From the NCBI RefSeq assembly GCF_008065135.1, contig NZ_CP042914.1, positions 6,615,404 to 6,679,403 on the forward strand: a stretch of DNA of 64,000 nucleotides. The letters run 5' to 3'. This DNA comes from Roseimaritima ulvae (lineage in GTDB: Bacteria; Planctomycetota; Planctomycetia; Pirellulales; Pirellulaceae). The translations under genes and the position numbers were made by a program. Shown here one piece after another: positions 8,392-17,036 of the stretch. The notes under the pieces were generated by a model. The model ran no database searches, was not told the DNA's origin, and saw only the letters and a list, made by a program, of their open reading frames with translations. Position 1 is the first letter of the stretch. Every line of letters starts with the position of its first letter.

Positions 8392-8740
8392 TGCTTGTGC
8401 TGCGAGGGGTTCGCGGTAATGGACCGGAAGATTGGACGACCGGAAAATTTCTCCAGCCGTCCGTCTACTAATCTTTCGGTCGTCAAATCTTCCGGTCGCC
8501 AAATTTCGGAGCAGTGGATCATGATCGAGCGTTCGTGCTCGATGTTGCTGGTATTGCTCTAATCGGGCAGGGGAGCACAGGCTACGTCATCGATTTGCCG
8601 GTGGTTTCTGCGGCCGGTATGATCTTGGGCTGCGGCAGCTTGGGTGGTTAATCTCACCTCGCTGTCAGGCGGCGAATTAGCGGAGGCAGGCTAGCGCGCG
8701 TGTTGGGTGATGGTACTACTCTCCGCGCGTGCCGCCTGAT
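8392..8740. repeat. Repeat block B, homologous to block A at 7488-7800
   Basis: Homologous to block A and in the same orientation. The two parts are joined in the same order, with about 30-40 bp of extra sequence near 8655-8705. The hairpin arms here (8422-8444 and about 8474-8496) carry at least one mismatch and are less perfect than in block A. It occupies the gap between the TIGR03067 gene and the FAD monooxygenase, and no gene is supported within it. Confidence 0.75.
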
Positions 8741-8783
8741 CGGTGACCTTTTTCGCATACCTTCCTGAACGGAGTCCATTATT

Positions 8784-9950
8784 TTGGAAGTTGCAATACT
8801 TGGTGCTGGTGTCGCGGGCTTGGCTTCGGCAATTACGTTGAATCAAATCGGGATCTCGGTCCGCGTCTTTGAACGCCGAGAATCCGTGCACAACCTGGGC
8901 GCGGGCGTCGTCTGTTGGCCCAACGCAACCTTTGTGCTCTCGGAAATCGGGATTCTCGATGAGCTGCGTACTGTCGCTGGAAAAATCACCGCCATGCGGC
9001 GAACCACGCAAAGCGATATCGAACTCGGGACTCTAAACGTTCAACAACTTGATGCTGCGATGGGGTTTCCCAGCCTCGCGGTTCTGCGTGAAGATCTGAT
9101 GCGCGTGCTGCTGCAACGGGCAGAAGAATGCGGAATCCCCATTACCTTCAACGCACATGCTACCGCGATTGAGCGCAGGAGCGACGGTTGCCAGGTCCTG
9201 TTCGCTGATGGCACTTCCATTTCGCCAACGCTCATCATTGGCGCGGACGGAAGAATGGATTCAAAAGCGCGCCAATACATCACGAACGACAGTCGCCCTG
9301 TTTACCAGGGGTTCGTTAATTGGATCGGTATCCACCGATGGAGCCAATCAAAATTCGACCGACTAGAAGTCCGCGACTATTGGGGTGTAGGAGCACGTTT
9401 TGGAGTGGTCCCCGTTTCCGCGGACACGGCATACTGGGCTGGCGGCCTGGCAGTACCAGAGCTATCGCCTACCCGTACAAGCACACACCTTCGTCAACTG
9501 AAGCAGACTTTCGCTGACTGGCCTGCGCCCGTAAGCGAAATCGTTTGGGCCGCATCGAACACAAACACAAAAGGTTTAGCCCTTTTCGATCACAACCCGG
9601 CACCAAACTGGCATCGCAATAATGTGCTCATGATTGGAGACGCCGCGCATGCGGCGCTGCCAACATCGGGGCAGGGGGCTGCACAGGCGTTTGAGGACGC
9701 TTGGTTTCTGGCTCGCGAAATTTCAGCTTCCCCTGGTGATTTAGAAAACGCCTTGACTAATTTCACTCAAAAACGTCTGAAGAAGACAAGCGGAATCGTC
9801 ATGGGCGGCCGAGCTTTCGCAGCCAACTTATTTGACACCGATGCGGAAGCATGTGCGTTGCGTGATCGTAGAGCCGTCGAAACCGACTATACTGCTATGG
9901 CTTTGGGGATGGCCTCTGCTTGGAGCGATGGTCTGCCGATTGGCGGTTAA
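8784..9950 (+). CDS. FAD-dependent monooxygenase (PHBH-fold aromatic hydroxylase type)
   Basis: A 388-residue flavoprotein of the FAD_binding_3 / UbiH-PHBH class. The dinucleotide-binding GAGVAG lies at residues 7-12. The second FAD/NAD motif, IIGADGRMDSKAR, is near residue 152. The third, VLMIGDAAHAALPTSGQGAA, lies near residues 281-300. These enzymes hydroxylate aromatic or polyketide-like substrates using NAD(P)H and oxygen; the substrate here is unknown. Translation appears to begin at a TTG (8784), because the family N-terminus (EVAILGAGVAGL) follows directly and there is no earlier in-frame start nearby. The gene sits in the accessory island after repeat block B. Confidence 0.88.
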   Translation: MEVAILGAGVAGLASAITLNQIGISVRVFERRESVHNLGAGVVCWPNATFVLSEIGILDELRTVAGKITAMRRTTQSDIELGTLNVQQLDAAMGFPSLAVLREDLMRVLLQRAEECGIPITFNAHATAIERRSDGCQVLFADGTSISPTLIIGADGRMDSKARQYITNDSRPVYQGFVNWIGIHRWSQSKFDRLEVRDYWGVGARFGVVPVSADTAYWAGGLAVPELSPTRTSTHLRQLKQTFADWPAPVSEIVWAASNTNTKGLALFDHNPAPNWHRNNVLMIGDAAHAALPTSGQGAAQAFEDAWFLAREISASPGDLENALTNFTQKRLKKTSGIVMGGRAFAANLFDTDAEACALRDRRAVETDYTAMALGMASAWSDGLPIGG

Positions 9951-9998
9951 CAAAGGCGAGAACGCGAAGCAATACCGCACGATCGTCGAACTGGAGGA

Positions 9999-10250
9999 AT
10001 GGCTTGGAGAACCACAGCGATCAAGACGTTTCGCGAATTGGAAGAACACGGACTCCCAGACGGCATGACCTTCACTGACGCCGATGGGAATTCGCTAGGA
10101 CATGGAGAATACGTTGCCTCCATGCGAAGTGGCACTGAGATTCGACAATATGAACATCCGGACAGGGACGAAGTAAGATTTTTAGTCAGCGCAACCAATG
10201 GACTGATTGAGTACGTATCGGTCACTCAACGTGTAATGATGATCGACTAA
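9999..10250 (+). CDS. Hypothetical small protein
   Basis: An 83-residue frame beginning MAWRTTAIKTFRELEEHGLP with balanced acidic and basic content and a plausible folded C-terminus (EVRFLVSATNGLIEYVSVTQ). I do not recognise the family. GGAGG lies too close to the ATG (2-nt gap), so the true start is uncertain. A second frame (9832-10068) overlaps it and carries another sensible-looking stretch (QYRTIVELEEWLGEP), so this may be a frameshifted or decaying gene. It lies in the accessory island just after the monooxygenase. Confidence 0.4.
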   Translation: MAWRTTAIKTFRELEEHGLPDGMTFTDADGNSLGHGEYVASMRSGTEIRQYEHPDRDEVRFLVSATNGLIEYVSVTQRVMMID

Positions 10251-10382
10251 CCAAGCAAATCCCCCCACGTCGCGGAACAACGTTCTTTGACAATCGTGAA
10301 TCTCTCGTCGCGGCTGAGCAATTGCGGTCACCCGCCTGCCAGGGTTGAAGTTCAGTGCTCGATTAGATGCGCGGTCGATGCC

Positions 10383-10462
10383 AACCACGAAAGAAACAAA
10401 ACGCACGAAATCCACTGCTCTATATTTTCGTGTGTTTCGTGTGTTTCGTATATTTTGTGGTT
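10383..10462. repeat. CCACGAA-type intergenic inverted repeat (copy 2)
   Basis: Starts AACCACGAAAGAAAC and ends with repeated TTTCGTGTGTTTCGT and then TTTTGTGGTT. It is complementary between its ends and related to 7298-7368. The rest of the gap 10251-10584 shows no supported gene. Confidence 0.6.
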
Positions 10463-10584
10463 CACCTTCTTGTCTGTCAGATTCACTTTTACGTAAAGCC
10501 GTTGATACAATTTCGCGTGACGCGAATGGTGCTGGATGATCCTCCAGTAGAGCAAGACACTGTCCATGACCTGGAAGGTTCTCC

Positions 10585-10923
10585 GTGCCTGAAAATCAAG
10601 ATCTCTCGACGGAGGGCACGTCCGATCGTTCCTCGACCGGGCGTGATGCCTATAACATCGTTTCCGACACGGTTGTCGGGATGAACGTTCGCAAGTCCGA
10701 CAACCTGTTCCAGCTCAAAGTAATTCTGGTTTGTGTGCTGATTGGCATTCCACTTGGCGCAATCGCCGGCGTCCTGATGTCGGATGCCGACAACCGACTC
10801 GTGGGGGCACTGGTCGGCGGTCTTGGCCTGGGGTTCGCCGGCGTCGTCCTGGGTTTGTTCGGCAGCGGCATTTACCTGATGATTTACCGTGCTGTTCGGC
10901 ACGTCAAAGGGAAACACGATTGA
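10585..10923 (+). CDS. Small membrane protein with two transmembrane segments
   Basis: A 112-residue protein with a polar N-terminal 44 residues followed by two hydrophobic helices. The first is about residues 44-65 (LKVILVCVLIGIPLGAIAGV) and the second about 74-100, Gly-rich (GALVGGLGLGFAGVVLGLFG). It ends with a short basic cytoplasmic-type tail (YRAVRHVKGKHD). A GTG start at 10585 is supported by GGAAGG 7 bp upstream. The Gly-rich second helix resembles small integral membrane proteins of unknown role. I do not assign a function. It is the last gene of the accessory island. Confidence 0.65.
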   Translation: MPENQDLSTEGTSDRSSTGRDAYNIVSDTVVGMNVRKSDNLFQLKVILVCVLIGIPLGAIAGVLMSDADNRLVGALVGGLGLGFAGVVLGLFGSGIYLMIYRAVRHVKGKHD

Positions 10924-11004
10924 TGCGACAGCTGCAGAACAATTGCGCGTGCTCCCGCAGCGTTATGCTCTCCAAACCTTCACACAATAACCCAGCAAAT
11001 TTGC

Positions 11005-11024
11005 TTGCCTTGCCTTGCCTTGCC
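11005..11024. repeat. Short tandem repeat (TTGCC)4
   Basis: Four perfect pentamers 95 bp upstream of the sulfatase start codon. They lie in a gap that otherwise shows no gene. Confidence 0.8.
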
Positions 11025-11118
11025 AATACGATAAGCTTGGCCTAGGTCGGCCCTCTCCCTTGTCTCGGCCGGCTCTTCTTCCGCGAATCGCGCAACCCAC
11101 AACTTCGAGCAGTCTACC

Positions 11119-12666
11119 ATGACCAGAACCAAACTTCTGTTTTCGGCACTGGCTTTAACATTGGCGGTACATACCGCCGCCGAAGCTGAAAAACCTAATA
11201 TTGTTGTCATTTTTGGTGACGATATTGGCCAGTCCAACATTTCCGCGTACACCCACGGTCTGGTCGGCTACCGCACCCCGAACATTGACCGCGTCGCCAA
11301 AGAGGGCATGCTGTTCACCGATTACTACGCTGAACAAAGTTGTACCGCCGGTCGATCGACCTTTATCACCGGACAATGCACCTACCGCACGGGCTTGGCC
11401 AAGGTCGGACTTCCCGGCGCAGACCAGGGCCTGCAGGCTCGCGACGTGACCATCGCTCAGTTGCTCAAACCGCACGGTTTCGCCACCGGGCAGTTCGGCA
11501 AGAACCACTTGGGTGACCGCGATGAATTCCTGCCCACTAACCACGGCTTCGATGAGTTCTTTGGCAATCTGTATCACTTGAATGCCGAAGAGGAACCGGA
11601 AAACCGCAACTACCCGGTCGACCCTGAGTTCCGCAAACGCTTTGGGCCACGGGGCGTGATCAAGTCGAGCGCCGATGGCAAGATTGAAGACACCGGTCCG
11701 CTGACGAAAAAGCGGATGGAAACGATTGATGACGAGACGTCGGGTGCGGCCATCGATTTTATCGAACGCCAAGTCAAAGCCGAGAAGCCCTTCTTCTGTT
11801 GGTGGAATGCCACCCGCATGCACTTTCGCACGCACGTCAAAGAGGAAAACCGCGACAAGCCCGGTCTGACCGCCCGCACCGAATACGCCGACGGCATGAT
11901 CGAACATGACAAACACGTCGGCAAGCTGCTGGATAAGTTGGACGAACTGGGCATCGCGGATAACACCATCGTGATCTACACGACGGACAACGGGCCGCAC
12001 AAGAACACTTGGCCTGACGCGGCAATCAGTCCCTTCCGCAACGAGAAGAACTCCAACTGGGAAGGCGCCTTCCGCGTGCCTTGCGCCATTCGTTGGCCCG
12101 GAAAGATCGAAGCCGGCAGCGTTTCCAATGAAATCGTCAGCGGACTGGATTGGCTGCCCACGTTGCTGGCCGCGGCCGGTGAAGACGACGTCAAAGAGAA
12201 ACTGCTGGCCGGACACCAAGTTGGCAACGAAACCTTCAAAGTTCACCTGGACGGCTACAACATCCTGCCATACTTGACGGGCCAAGCCGACGAATCGCCA
12301 CGCCAGTCGTTCTTCTACTTCAATGATGACGGTCAACTGGTCGGTATGCGATTCGAAAACTGGAAGTTGGTGTTCATGGAGCAACGCGCGCAGGGAACAC
12401 TAAAAGTCTGGGCCGAACCGTTTACGCCGCTGCGTTTGCCCAAGATGTTTGACCTGCATGCCGACCCGTACGAGCAGGCGGATATCACTTCGAACACCTA
12501 CTACGATTGGGTGCTGGACCATGCCTTCTTGCTGGTCCCCGCGCAGCAATACGCCGGCAAGTTCATTCAGACCTTCAAAGAGTTCCCGCCGAGCCAAAAA
12601 CCGGCGAGCTTCAACCTGGACGAAGTGATGAAGAAGTTGCAGGAAGGTGCAGCCGGTTCGCACTAA
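11119..12666 (+). CDS. Secreted arylsulfatase-family sulfatase
   Basis: A 515-residue type I sulfatase that should hydrolyse sulfate esters, in planctomycetes often those of marine polysaccharides. A signal peptide spans about residues 1-22. The metal-binding DD pair is in VVIFGDDIG (residues 30-37). The formylglycine site is CTAGR at residues 75-79: a cysteine-type motif with Ala and Gly in place of the usual Pro/Ala and Ser (CxPSR/CxASR). Further family marks are GQFGKNHLGDRDEF with the NHGFDEFFG segment and the YTTDNGPH metal ligand. The start is an ATG at 11119. Activity depends on an external formylglycine-generating enzyme, not encoded here. Exact substrate unknown. Confidence 0.92.
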   Translation: MTRTKLLFSALALTLAVHTAAEAEKPNIVVIFGDDIGQSNISAYTHGLVGYRTPNIDRVAKEGMLFTDYYAEQSCTAGRSTFITGQCTYRTGLAKVGLPGADQGLQARDVTIAQLLKPHGFATGQFGKNHLGDRDEFLPTNHGFDEFFGNLYHLNAEEEPENRNYPVDPEFRKRFGPRGVIKSSADGKIEDTGPLTKKRMETIDDETSGAAIDFIERQVKAEKPFFCWWNATRMHFRTHVKEENRDKPGLTARTEYADGMIEHDKHVGKLLDKLDELGIADNTIVIYTTDNGPHKNTWPDAAISPFRNEKNSNWEGAFRVPCAIRWPGKIEAGSVSNEIVSGLDWLPTLLAAAGEDDVKEKLLAGHQVGNETFKVHLDGYNILPYLTGQADESPRQSFFYFNDDGQLVGMRFENWKLVFMEQRAQGTLKVWAEPFTPLRLPKMFDLHADPYEQADITSNTYYDWVLDHAFLLVPAQQYAGKFIQTFKEFPPSQKPASFNLDEVMKKLQEGAAGSH

Positions 12667-12856
12667 GCGGTTGGTAACAATCCCGGCAAACCTCGTCTCT
12701 GCCATCATTATATCCCTAAACCAGTACAATCCGCAGGACGAGGATAGCTGGGATTACAAAGTTCCCTTGATCGACAAGCGGTTGCTTGTTCGATAACCGC
12801 ATTTGGATGGTCTGCCGTTTGTTACCGGCACCGGTGTCTCCCGCCCCCAAAGCGGT

Positions 12857-13741
12857 ATGTATTTGGTGAGCAAAACTTTCTTACGGACGGTACAAATACT
12901 ATTACTCAGCGTTGCGGCGTGTTGCATCCATGCCATGTGTTGCACCAACGCGGCGCGGGCACAGCGGCCGTTCTTGGGACTTTGTTCGCATCCGTCGGAG
13001 TCCGCGTGCGGTGAAGCCGACGAAATCGAAACCGATCGCGACTCCTTTACGCCGGCTACCACCACGGTCGGCGATGGGCACTGGGTCGTCGAAGCCGCGC
13101 ACTCGTTTGTCGACAACCGCGGCGTCCCCGAAACGCATAGTTTCCCCGAGTTATTGGTTCGTCGAGGGTTTGGTGACAACTTGGAATTGCGTCTGGGGTG
13201 GAACTATGAAGTGGGAGGTGCCGGCAGTCCTGTCTCCGGCAACTTGCCGAGCGACTTGGGAACCGATGCCGAACTCGAGCGTGAATCACGCGTCTTGTAC
13301 GGTTTCAAAGCGTTGCTGACCCAACAGGATAACGGGTGTCCGGAAAGTTCGCTGATCCTGCAAGGCTTTACTCCCACTAGCGGTGAATCCACGACGACCG
13401 AAATGTCGGCCACCTATGTGTTTGGTTGGGTGTTTGAGAACGAAACGGTTTGGGACACCGCCCTTCGCTATGGCACAGGCAGCCTGGAAGAAGATCGCTT
13501 CGACGTCTGGGCGCCCTCGACGGTAATCAAAATCCCGCTGGGCGAACGTTGGAAGGTGCACGCAGAATACTTCGGTATTTTTTCCGACGGTCGCGAACAG
13601 GAGACGAGCCAGCACTTCTTCAGCCCCGGAGCGCATTACCTGATCACCCGGGACTTGGAGATTGGTTTACGAGTGGGCTGGGGGCTGAATGATCAGTCGG
13701 CCAACTTTTTCTCCAACGCCGGCTTCGGGTTGCGATTCTAG
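12857..13741 (+). CDS. Outer-membrane transporter-like beta-barrel (phenol MetA family-like)
   Basis: A 294-residue exported protein. After a hydrophobic leader (about residues 4-34 ending ARAQ) the mature chain alternates short amphipathic strands (for example NLELRLGWNYEV, WKVHAEYFGIF, DLEIGLRVGWGL) and ends in a terminal Phe (GFGLRF), all features of outer-membrane beta-barrels. The TDRDSFTPATTTVGDGHWV start of the mature part is typical of the putative MetA/transporter family (PF13557). The ATG at 12857 is chosen because it gives a clean signal peptide; an in-frame ATG at 12803 would add 18 polar residues. Cargo unknown. Confidence 0.7.
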   Translation: MYLVSKTFLRTVQILLLSVAACCIHAMCCTNAARAQRPFLGLCSHPSESACGEADEIETDRDSFTPATTTVGDGHWVVEAAHSFVDNRGVPETHSFPELLVRRGFGDNLELRLGWNYEVGGAGSPVSGNLPSDLGTDAELERESRVLYGFKALLTQQDNGCPESSLILQGFTPTSGESTTTEMSATYVFGWVFENETVWDTALRYGTGSLEEDRFDVWAPSTVIKIPLGERWKVHAEYFGIFSDGREQETSQHFFSPGAHYLITRDLEIGLRVGWGLNDQSANFFSNAGFGLRF

Positions 13742-13834
13742 TGAGGCCCACCAGCGTTTGTTCTAGCGTGATAGAATGATGCGACTGGGGCACGCATAAC
13801 TCGCTATACCGACCGTTCCGACGTCGCCAGCCGC

Positions 13835-14617
13835 TTGGCCTCCTATGATCACGCCACGCGATCGCCGGAGTTGAATCCCACGGTCTTTGAACAGCTGCTT
13901 TCGCCGGTGCAGACGATCCGCTGCCCCGATTGTGGCAAGCAGACGAACCTTCCTAAGGACGACCTCAGCGACCATGTGAATTGCACCGGATGTGGCAAGG
14001 CGTTGAGCATTGTGCGTGTCGCCGATACGCCGAGTGGCGAATCGCCCGGCGACCGGTTTCAGCTGCTGGAGCGTTTGGGCGGCGGCGGTTTTGGCTCCGT
14101 CTGGAAAGCTTATGACTCGAATCTAAAACGCCAGGTCGCGATCAAAATACCGCACGCAGCCCGCTTCCATTCCACCAGTCGTCAGCGTTTCTTGAGAGAG
14201 TCGCAGGCGGTTGCGAAATTGGACCACCCAGGCATCGTACCGGTCTACGATGTTTGCCCAGGACAAAACGGCTTGCCGGTCATCGTGTCCAAACTCATCG
14301 ACGGGCAAAGCCTTTCGGCATGGCTGGCCGAACGCCGATACGTAGATAGCTACGACGCCGCCAAGGTGTGCGCGGACCTCGCCGACGCGCTGTCGCATGC
14401 GCACTTGGAAGGAATCGTGCACCGCGACCTGAAACCCGCGAACATTATGATGGACGTCCAAGGCCGCAGCTACGTCACCGATTTCGGCTTAGCCAAGGAC
14501 CTACAACACGAAGACTCCATCACCTGCGAATGGGATGTCATGGGCACCGCGGCGTACATGTCTCCGGAACAAGCCAGCGGACAAGGGCATTGGGATGGGC
14601 GGTCAACGGCGGCTTAA
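13835..14617 (+). pseudogene. Serine/threonine protein kinase, truncated in the activation segment
   Basis: The frame reads a zinc-ribbon (CPDC at 30-33, CTGC at 50-53) and then a kinase N-lobe: GGGGFGSVW (82-90), invariant Lys104, catalytic HRDLKPAN (196-203), DFG (216-218) and SPE (243-245). It is the arrangement seen in planctomycete PknB-like kinases. It stops at residue 260 just after the SPE motif, so the whole C-terminal part of the C-lobe is missing. From about 14593 a different frame continues as the end of an unrelated membrane protein. No ATG or GTG start is available; a TTG at 13835 is the only reasonable start, so the 5' end may also be damaged. Almost certainly inactive. Confidence 0.8.
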
Positions 14618-14862
14618 TCCTTCGCCGCGGCTGGTGGTTCGAGATCCTCAACGTCCCGCTGCTGGTGGCCTTCTCAATGCTGCCGGCGTTTATTTCAGGC
14701 GGTCAATCGATCACCTTGGTGGTAATGATTGCGTCGATCGGCTGGCTGTTGCAAATCGGGGCGGCGGTCAGCCGATACCTGCGGCCTGGCGGGACAACCA
14801 CCACAAGCGTGGTGTCGAGACTGTCCGGATCCGAAGACGTCCGCCCCCACAGCCCTTCGTAG
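14593..14862 (+). pseudogene. C-terminal remnant of a membrane protein fused to the kinase fragment
   Basis: Directly after the kinase fragment, in another frame, about 90 codons encode two hydrophobic helices (LNVPLLVAFSMLPAFISGG, then ITLVVMIASIGWLLQIGAAV) and a polar C-terminal tail ending in a normal stop. There is no start codon context of its own. It looks like the tail of a larger membrane protein left after a deletion joined it to the kinase. The parent family was not identified. Confidence 0.5.
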
Positions 14863-14987
14863 TCGCTCGGCCCTGCGACACTTTTGGGGACCACCGAAGC
14901 AGCGGAGGGCGACTTGCCAGCTGTTGGCCCGGGCGAACGATCACGGTTATCATGGATTGCAAGAGCTTTTTCTTGCAGGAGCAACTG

Positions 14988-16226
14988 ATGACAGCCAAAC
15001 CTGAACAGGAAGAAATGATTCCCGGAGGTTTTACTCCGACCTTTCATTGGCGAGTCCTGGGCACGCCGGCTCCGGTATTCCCGGGTTTTGAGATCGACAT
15101 CTGCGATCCGGTTGGCCGAGAGGGGGAACCGGATGCGGTCTGGCATCGCAACCGAGCGAAGGGGATTTTGCGAGCGCATCCGGAGGTCAAGCAACTGTTT
15201 GGCCCGGCCCCCGTTTCGGCGATCTTTTGCCTCGCCGTCGTCATCTTGCAACTGGGCCTCGCGTTCAGCCTCCGAGCCCAACCATGGTGGATGATCGTGC
15301 TGGTGGCCTGGGGTTTCGGATCGATCGTCAATTTCGGGTTATTTAACTTGGCCCATGAGTGCAATCACGGGCTGATCTTTCGAAACAAGTCGGCCAGCCG
15401 ATGGCTGTTCACGTTGACATCGTTGCCGATGCTTTTCCCGGGTCACCACACTTGGTGGATCGAACACCACGTACACCACAACCACTTGGGTTCCAGCAAG
15501 GACTTCGTCAAACGCCGACGCAGTATCCTGTTGGCATTAAAAGATCGCATCTTCAACCACACGCCGGGGCCGCGGGTACAGCGTTTAACGACCTGGCTGA
15601 CGACACCGTTGTTCTGGCCGCTCGCCGCCTTCATGCTGGTGACTCAAGTCTTGCGGGCGGTCGTCGGCTTGGCCGTGTACGTGGTCACATCGATCTATCA
15701 TCGGCAACTGAAACCCACGGATTTAGCGCTCGCAATCCTGGCCGACCAACATCTGGTATCGGGCTACAAACGCTACAAGATTGAAACCTGGGCCGTGACC
15801 TATCCGCTGATGTCGCTGCTGATGATGGTGATTCTGGTGAGTTGTTTTGGTTGGGTGCCGTTGCTGTACCTGTTTCTCAGCGCCTTATTCATGACTGGAT
15901 TTCTGCAACCCTTGGTGTTCGGATTGTTGCTCAGCAATTCCCATTTCCATGGCCACCAGTGCTACCAACCCAGCGCTTCGAACTACGGCCCGGTCAACTG
16001 GATCACCTTCAACTTTGGGCTGCACACCGAGCATCACGATTTCCATTACATTCCTTGGTTCCGCCTCGGCCGGTTACGACAAATCGCACCGGAGTACTAC
16101 AACGACCTGAAGCCCACGCGATCATTCTGCGCCCTGGCTTTGCTGTTCGCCTTCGGCACTCGCGCCGCGTTTAACAACGAGGAGTACCGCAACAACGAAC
16201 AGCTGCGTGAAGGGGCCGCCGGCTGA
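14988..16226 (+). CDS. Fatty acid desaturase resembling sphingolipid delta4-desaturase
   Basis: A 412-residue membrane di-iron desaturase. Three histidine boxes are intact: HECNH (123-127), HHVHHNH (160-166) and HTEHH (346-350). The N-terminal HPEVKQLFGP (64-73) and the C-terminal stretch NYGPVNWITFNFGLHTEHHD with IAPEYYNDL closely follow the pattern of DES/DEGS dihydroceramide delta4-desaturases. An insertion of about 70 residues lies between boxes two and three compared with that family. The start is an ATG at 14988 with CAGGAG upstream; an open frame continues upstream but overlaps the kinase remnant. The substrate could be a sphingoid base or a fatty acyl chain. Confidence 0.85.
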   Translation: MTAKPEQEEMIPGGFTPTFHWRVLGTPAPVFPGFEIDICDPVGREGEPDAVWHRNRAKGILRAHPEVKQLFGPAPVSAIFCLAVVILQLGLAFSLRAQPWWMIVLVAWGFGSIVNFGLFNLAHECNHGLIFRNKSASRWLFTLTSLPMLFPGHHTWWIEHHVHHNHLGSSKDFVKRRRSILLALKDRIFNHTPGPRVQRLTTWLTTPLFWPLAAFMLVTQVLRAVVGLAVYVVTSIYHRQLKPTDLALAILADQHLVSGYKRYKIETWAVTYPLMSLLMMVILVSCFGWVPLLYLFLSALFMTGFLQPLVFGLLLSNSHFHGHQCYQPSASNYGPVNWITFNFGLHTEHHDFHYIPWFRLGRLRQIAPEYYNDLKPTRSFCALALLFAFGTRAAFNNEEYRNNEQLREGAAG

Positions 16227-16243
16227 CACGGGCAGTCGGCTGA

Positions 16244-16266
16244 CACGGGCCGGGGGCCCATGCTAC
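16244..16266. repeat. GTAGCATGGGCCCC-family palindromic repeat
   Basis: CACGGGCCGGGGGCCCATGC plus TAC, lying between two convergent genes. Other copies lie at about 34600, 34930-34990 and 51364-51472. The GC-rich palindrome could act as a bidirectional terminator here. Confidence 0.7.
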
Positions 16267-16271
16267 TTGGC

Positions 16272-17036
16272 TTAGGGTAGTTCGCGGATGCGGATGTTGC
16301 GGAATTCGATCGGGGAACCCTCGGCTTCGAGGCACAGGTATCCGCGACGGGGCTCGCAGTTGTTGCCACCGGAAACTTCTTCGCCATTGACCCACAAACG
16401 AACTTCTCCGTTGATCGCACGAACGTAATAATGATTCCATTCGGGGCTACCTTTGCTGAGGTTCTTCGAGGGGAAACTGCGGGCGCCACTGGGCGACAGG
16501 GGAGGGAAGGGGTCCATGGTCGAGTGGCCCACGGCAAAGATGTCACCGTTGGTGGAAAACCAGTCGCCTTTTTTTCCGGTTCGTTGTTCGTATTGGGTGG
16601 CGTAGCCATGATCGAGCATTTGAATTTCGATGCCACCCTTGGGCAGGCTGCCGGGAGGCAGGTCGGCGAGCGCCGACTTGGGCACCCACGCGAATACACC
16701 GGAGTTACCGGCCGCTTTGAGGTGTCGCCACTCGATCACCATTTCAAAGTTCTCATATTCTTTGACCGTCCGCGTAACCCCGATCGGCTTGCCGGTCGAC
16801 TTTGCCAAGCCGCCTTCCCAGACCAAGGTGTCGGGATCGCCGTTGACGCGAGCGAAATCCTGTTCTCCCATGGCAACCCAACCGGGGCCGCTGGGATCGA
16901 TGGTGGCTTGGATTGCGGTGGCCTTGGTAGGCGTCGGTTGAGACGACTCCGCGGGTTCGGGAGACTGTGCGGGCGCGGAGTCCATGGCCAAGAGCAAGCA
17001 GAACAGAGCGGCGATGGCGGTAGTCAAAATTTTCAT
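16272..17036 (-). CDS. Secreted DUF1080 / 3-keto-disaccharide hydrolase domain protein
   Basis: A 254-residue protein with a signal peptide (MKILTTAIAALFCLLLAMDSAPAQ is the N-terminal region) followed by a concanavalin-like DUF1080 domain. Typical family features are WEGGLAKSTGKPIGVTRT, FEMVIEWRHLKAAGNSGVF, KGGIEIQMLDHGY, the WNHYYVRAINGEVRLWVNG segment and the terminal IEFRNIRIREL. DUF1080 proteins are greatly expanded in planctomycetes. Members hydrolyse 3-keto-glycosides or bind carbohydrate. It faces the desaturase gene across a palindromic repeat. Substrate unknown. Confidence 0.88.
   Translation of the reverse strand: MKILTTAIAALFCLLLAMDSAPAQSPEPAESSQPTPTKATAIQATIDPSGPGWVAMGEQDFARVNGDPDTLVWEGGLAKSTGKPIGVTRTVKEYENFEMVIEWRHLKAAGNSGVFAWVPKSALADLPPGSLPKGGIEIQMLDHGYATQYEQRTGKKGDWFSTNGDIFAVGHSTMDPFPPLSPSGARSFPSKNLSKGSPEWNHYYVRAINGEVRLWVNGEEVSGGNNCEPRRGYLCLEAEGSPIEFRNIRIRELP

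Noticed and set aside
2670-10968. Functional integron with attC sites
   Set aside because: RYYYAAC and GTTRRRY boxes occur singly (for example near 7793 and 8703) but not as matched pairs at usual attC spacing. The integrase is broken.
11155-12384. Minus-strand 409-residue frame
   Set aside because: Antisense of the sulfatase, no family features, explained by GC-rich codon bias.
12667-12856. tRNA or other RNA gene in the gap before the beta-barrel gene
   Set aside because: A small hairpin is visible, but there is no cloverleaf and no TTCRANY loop.
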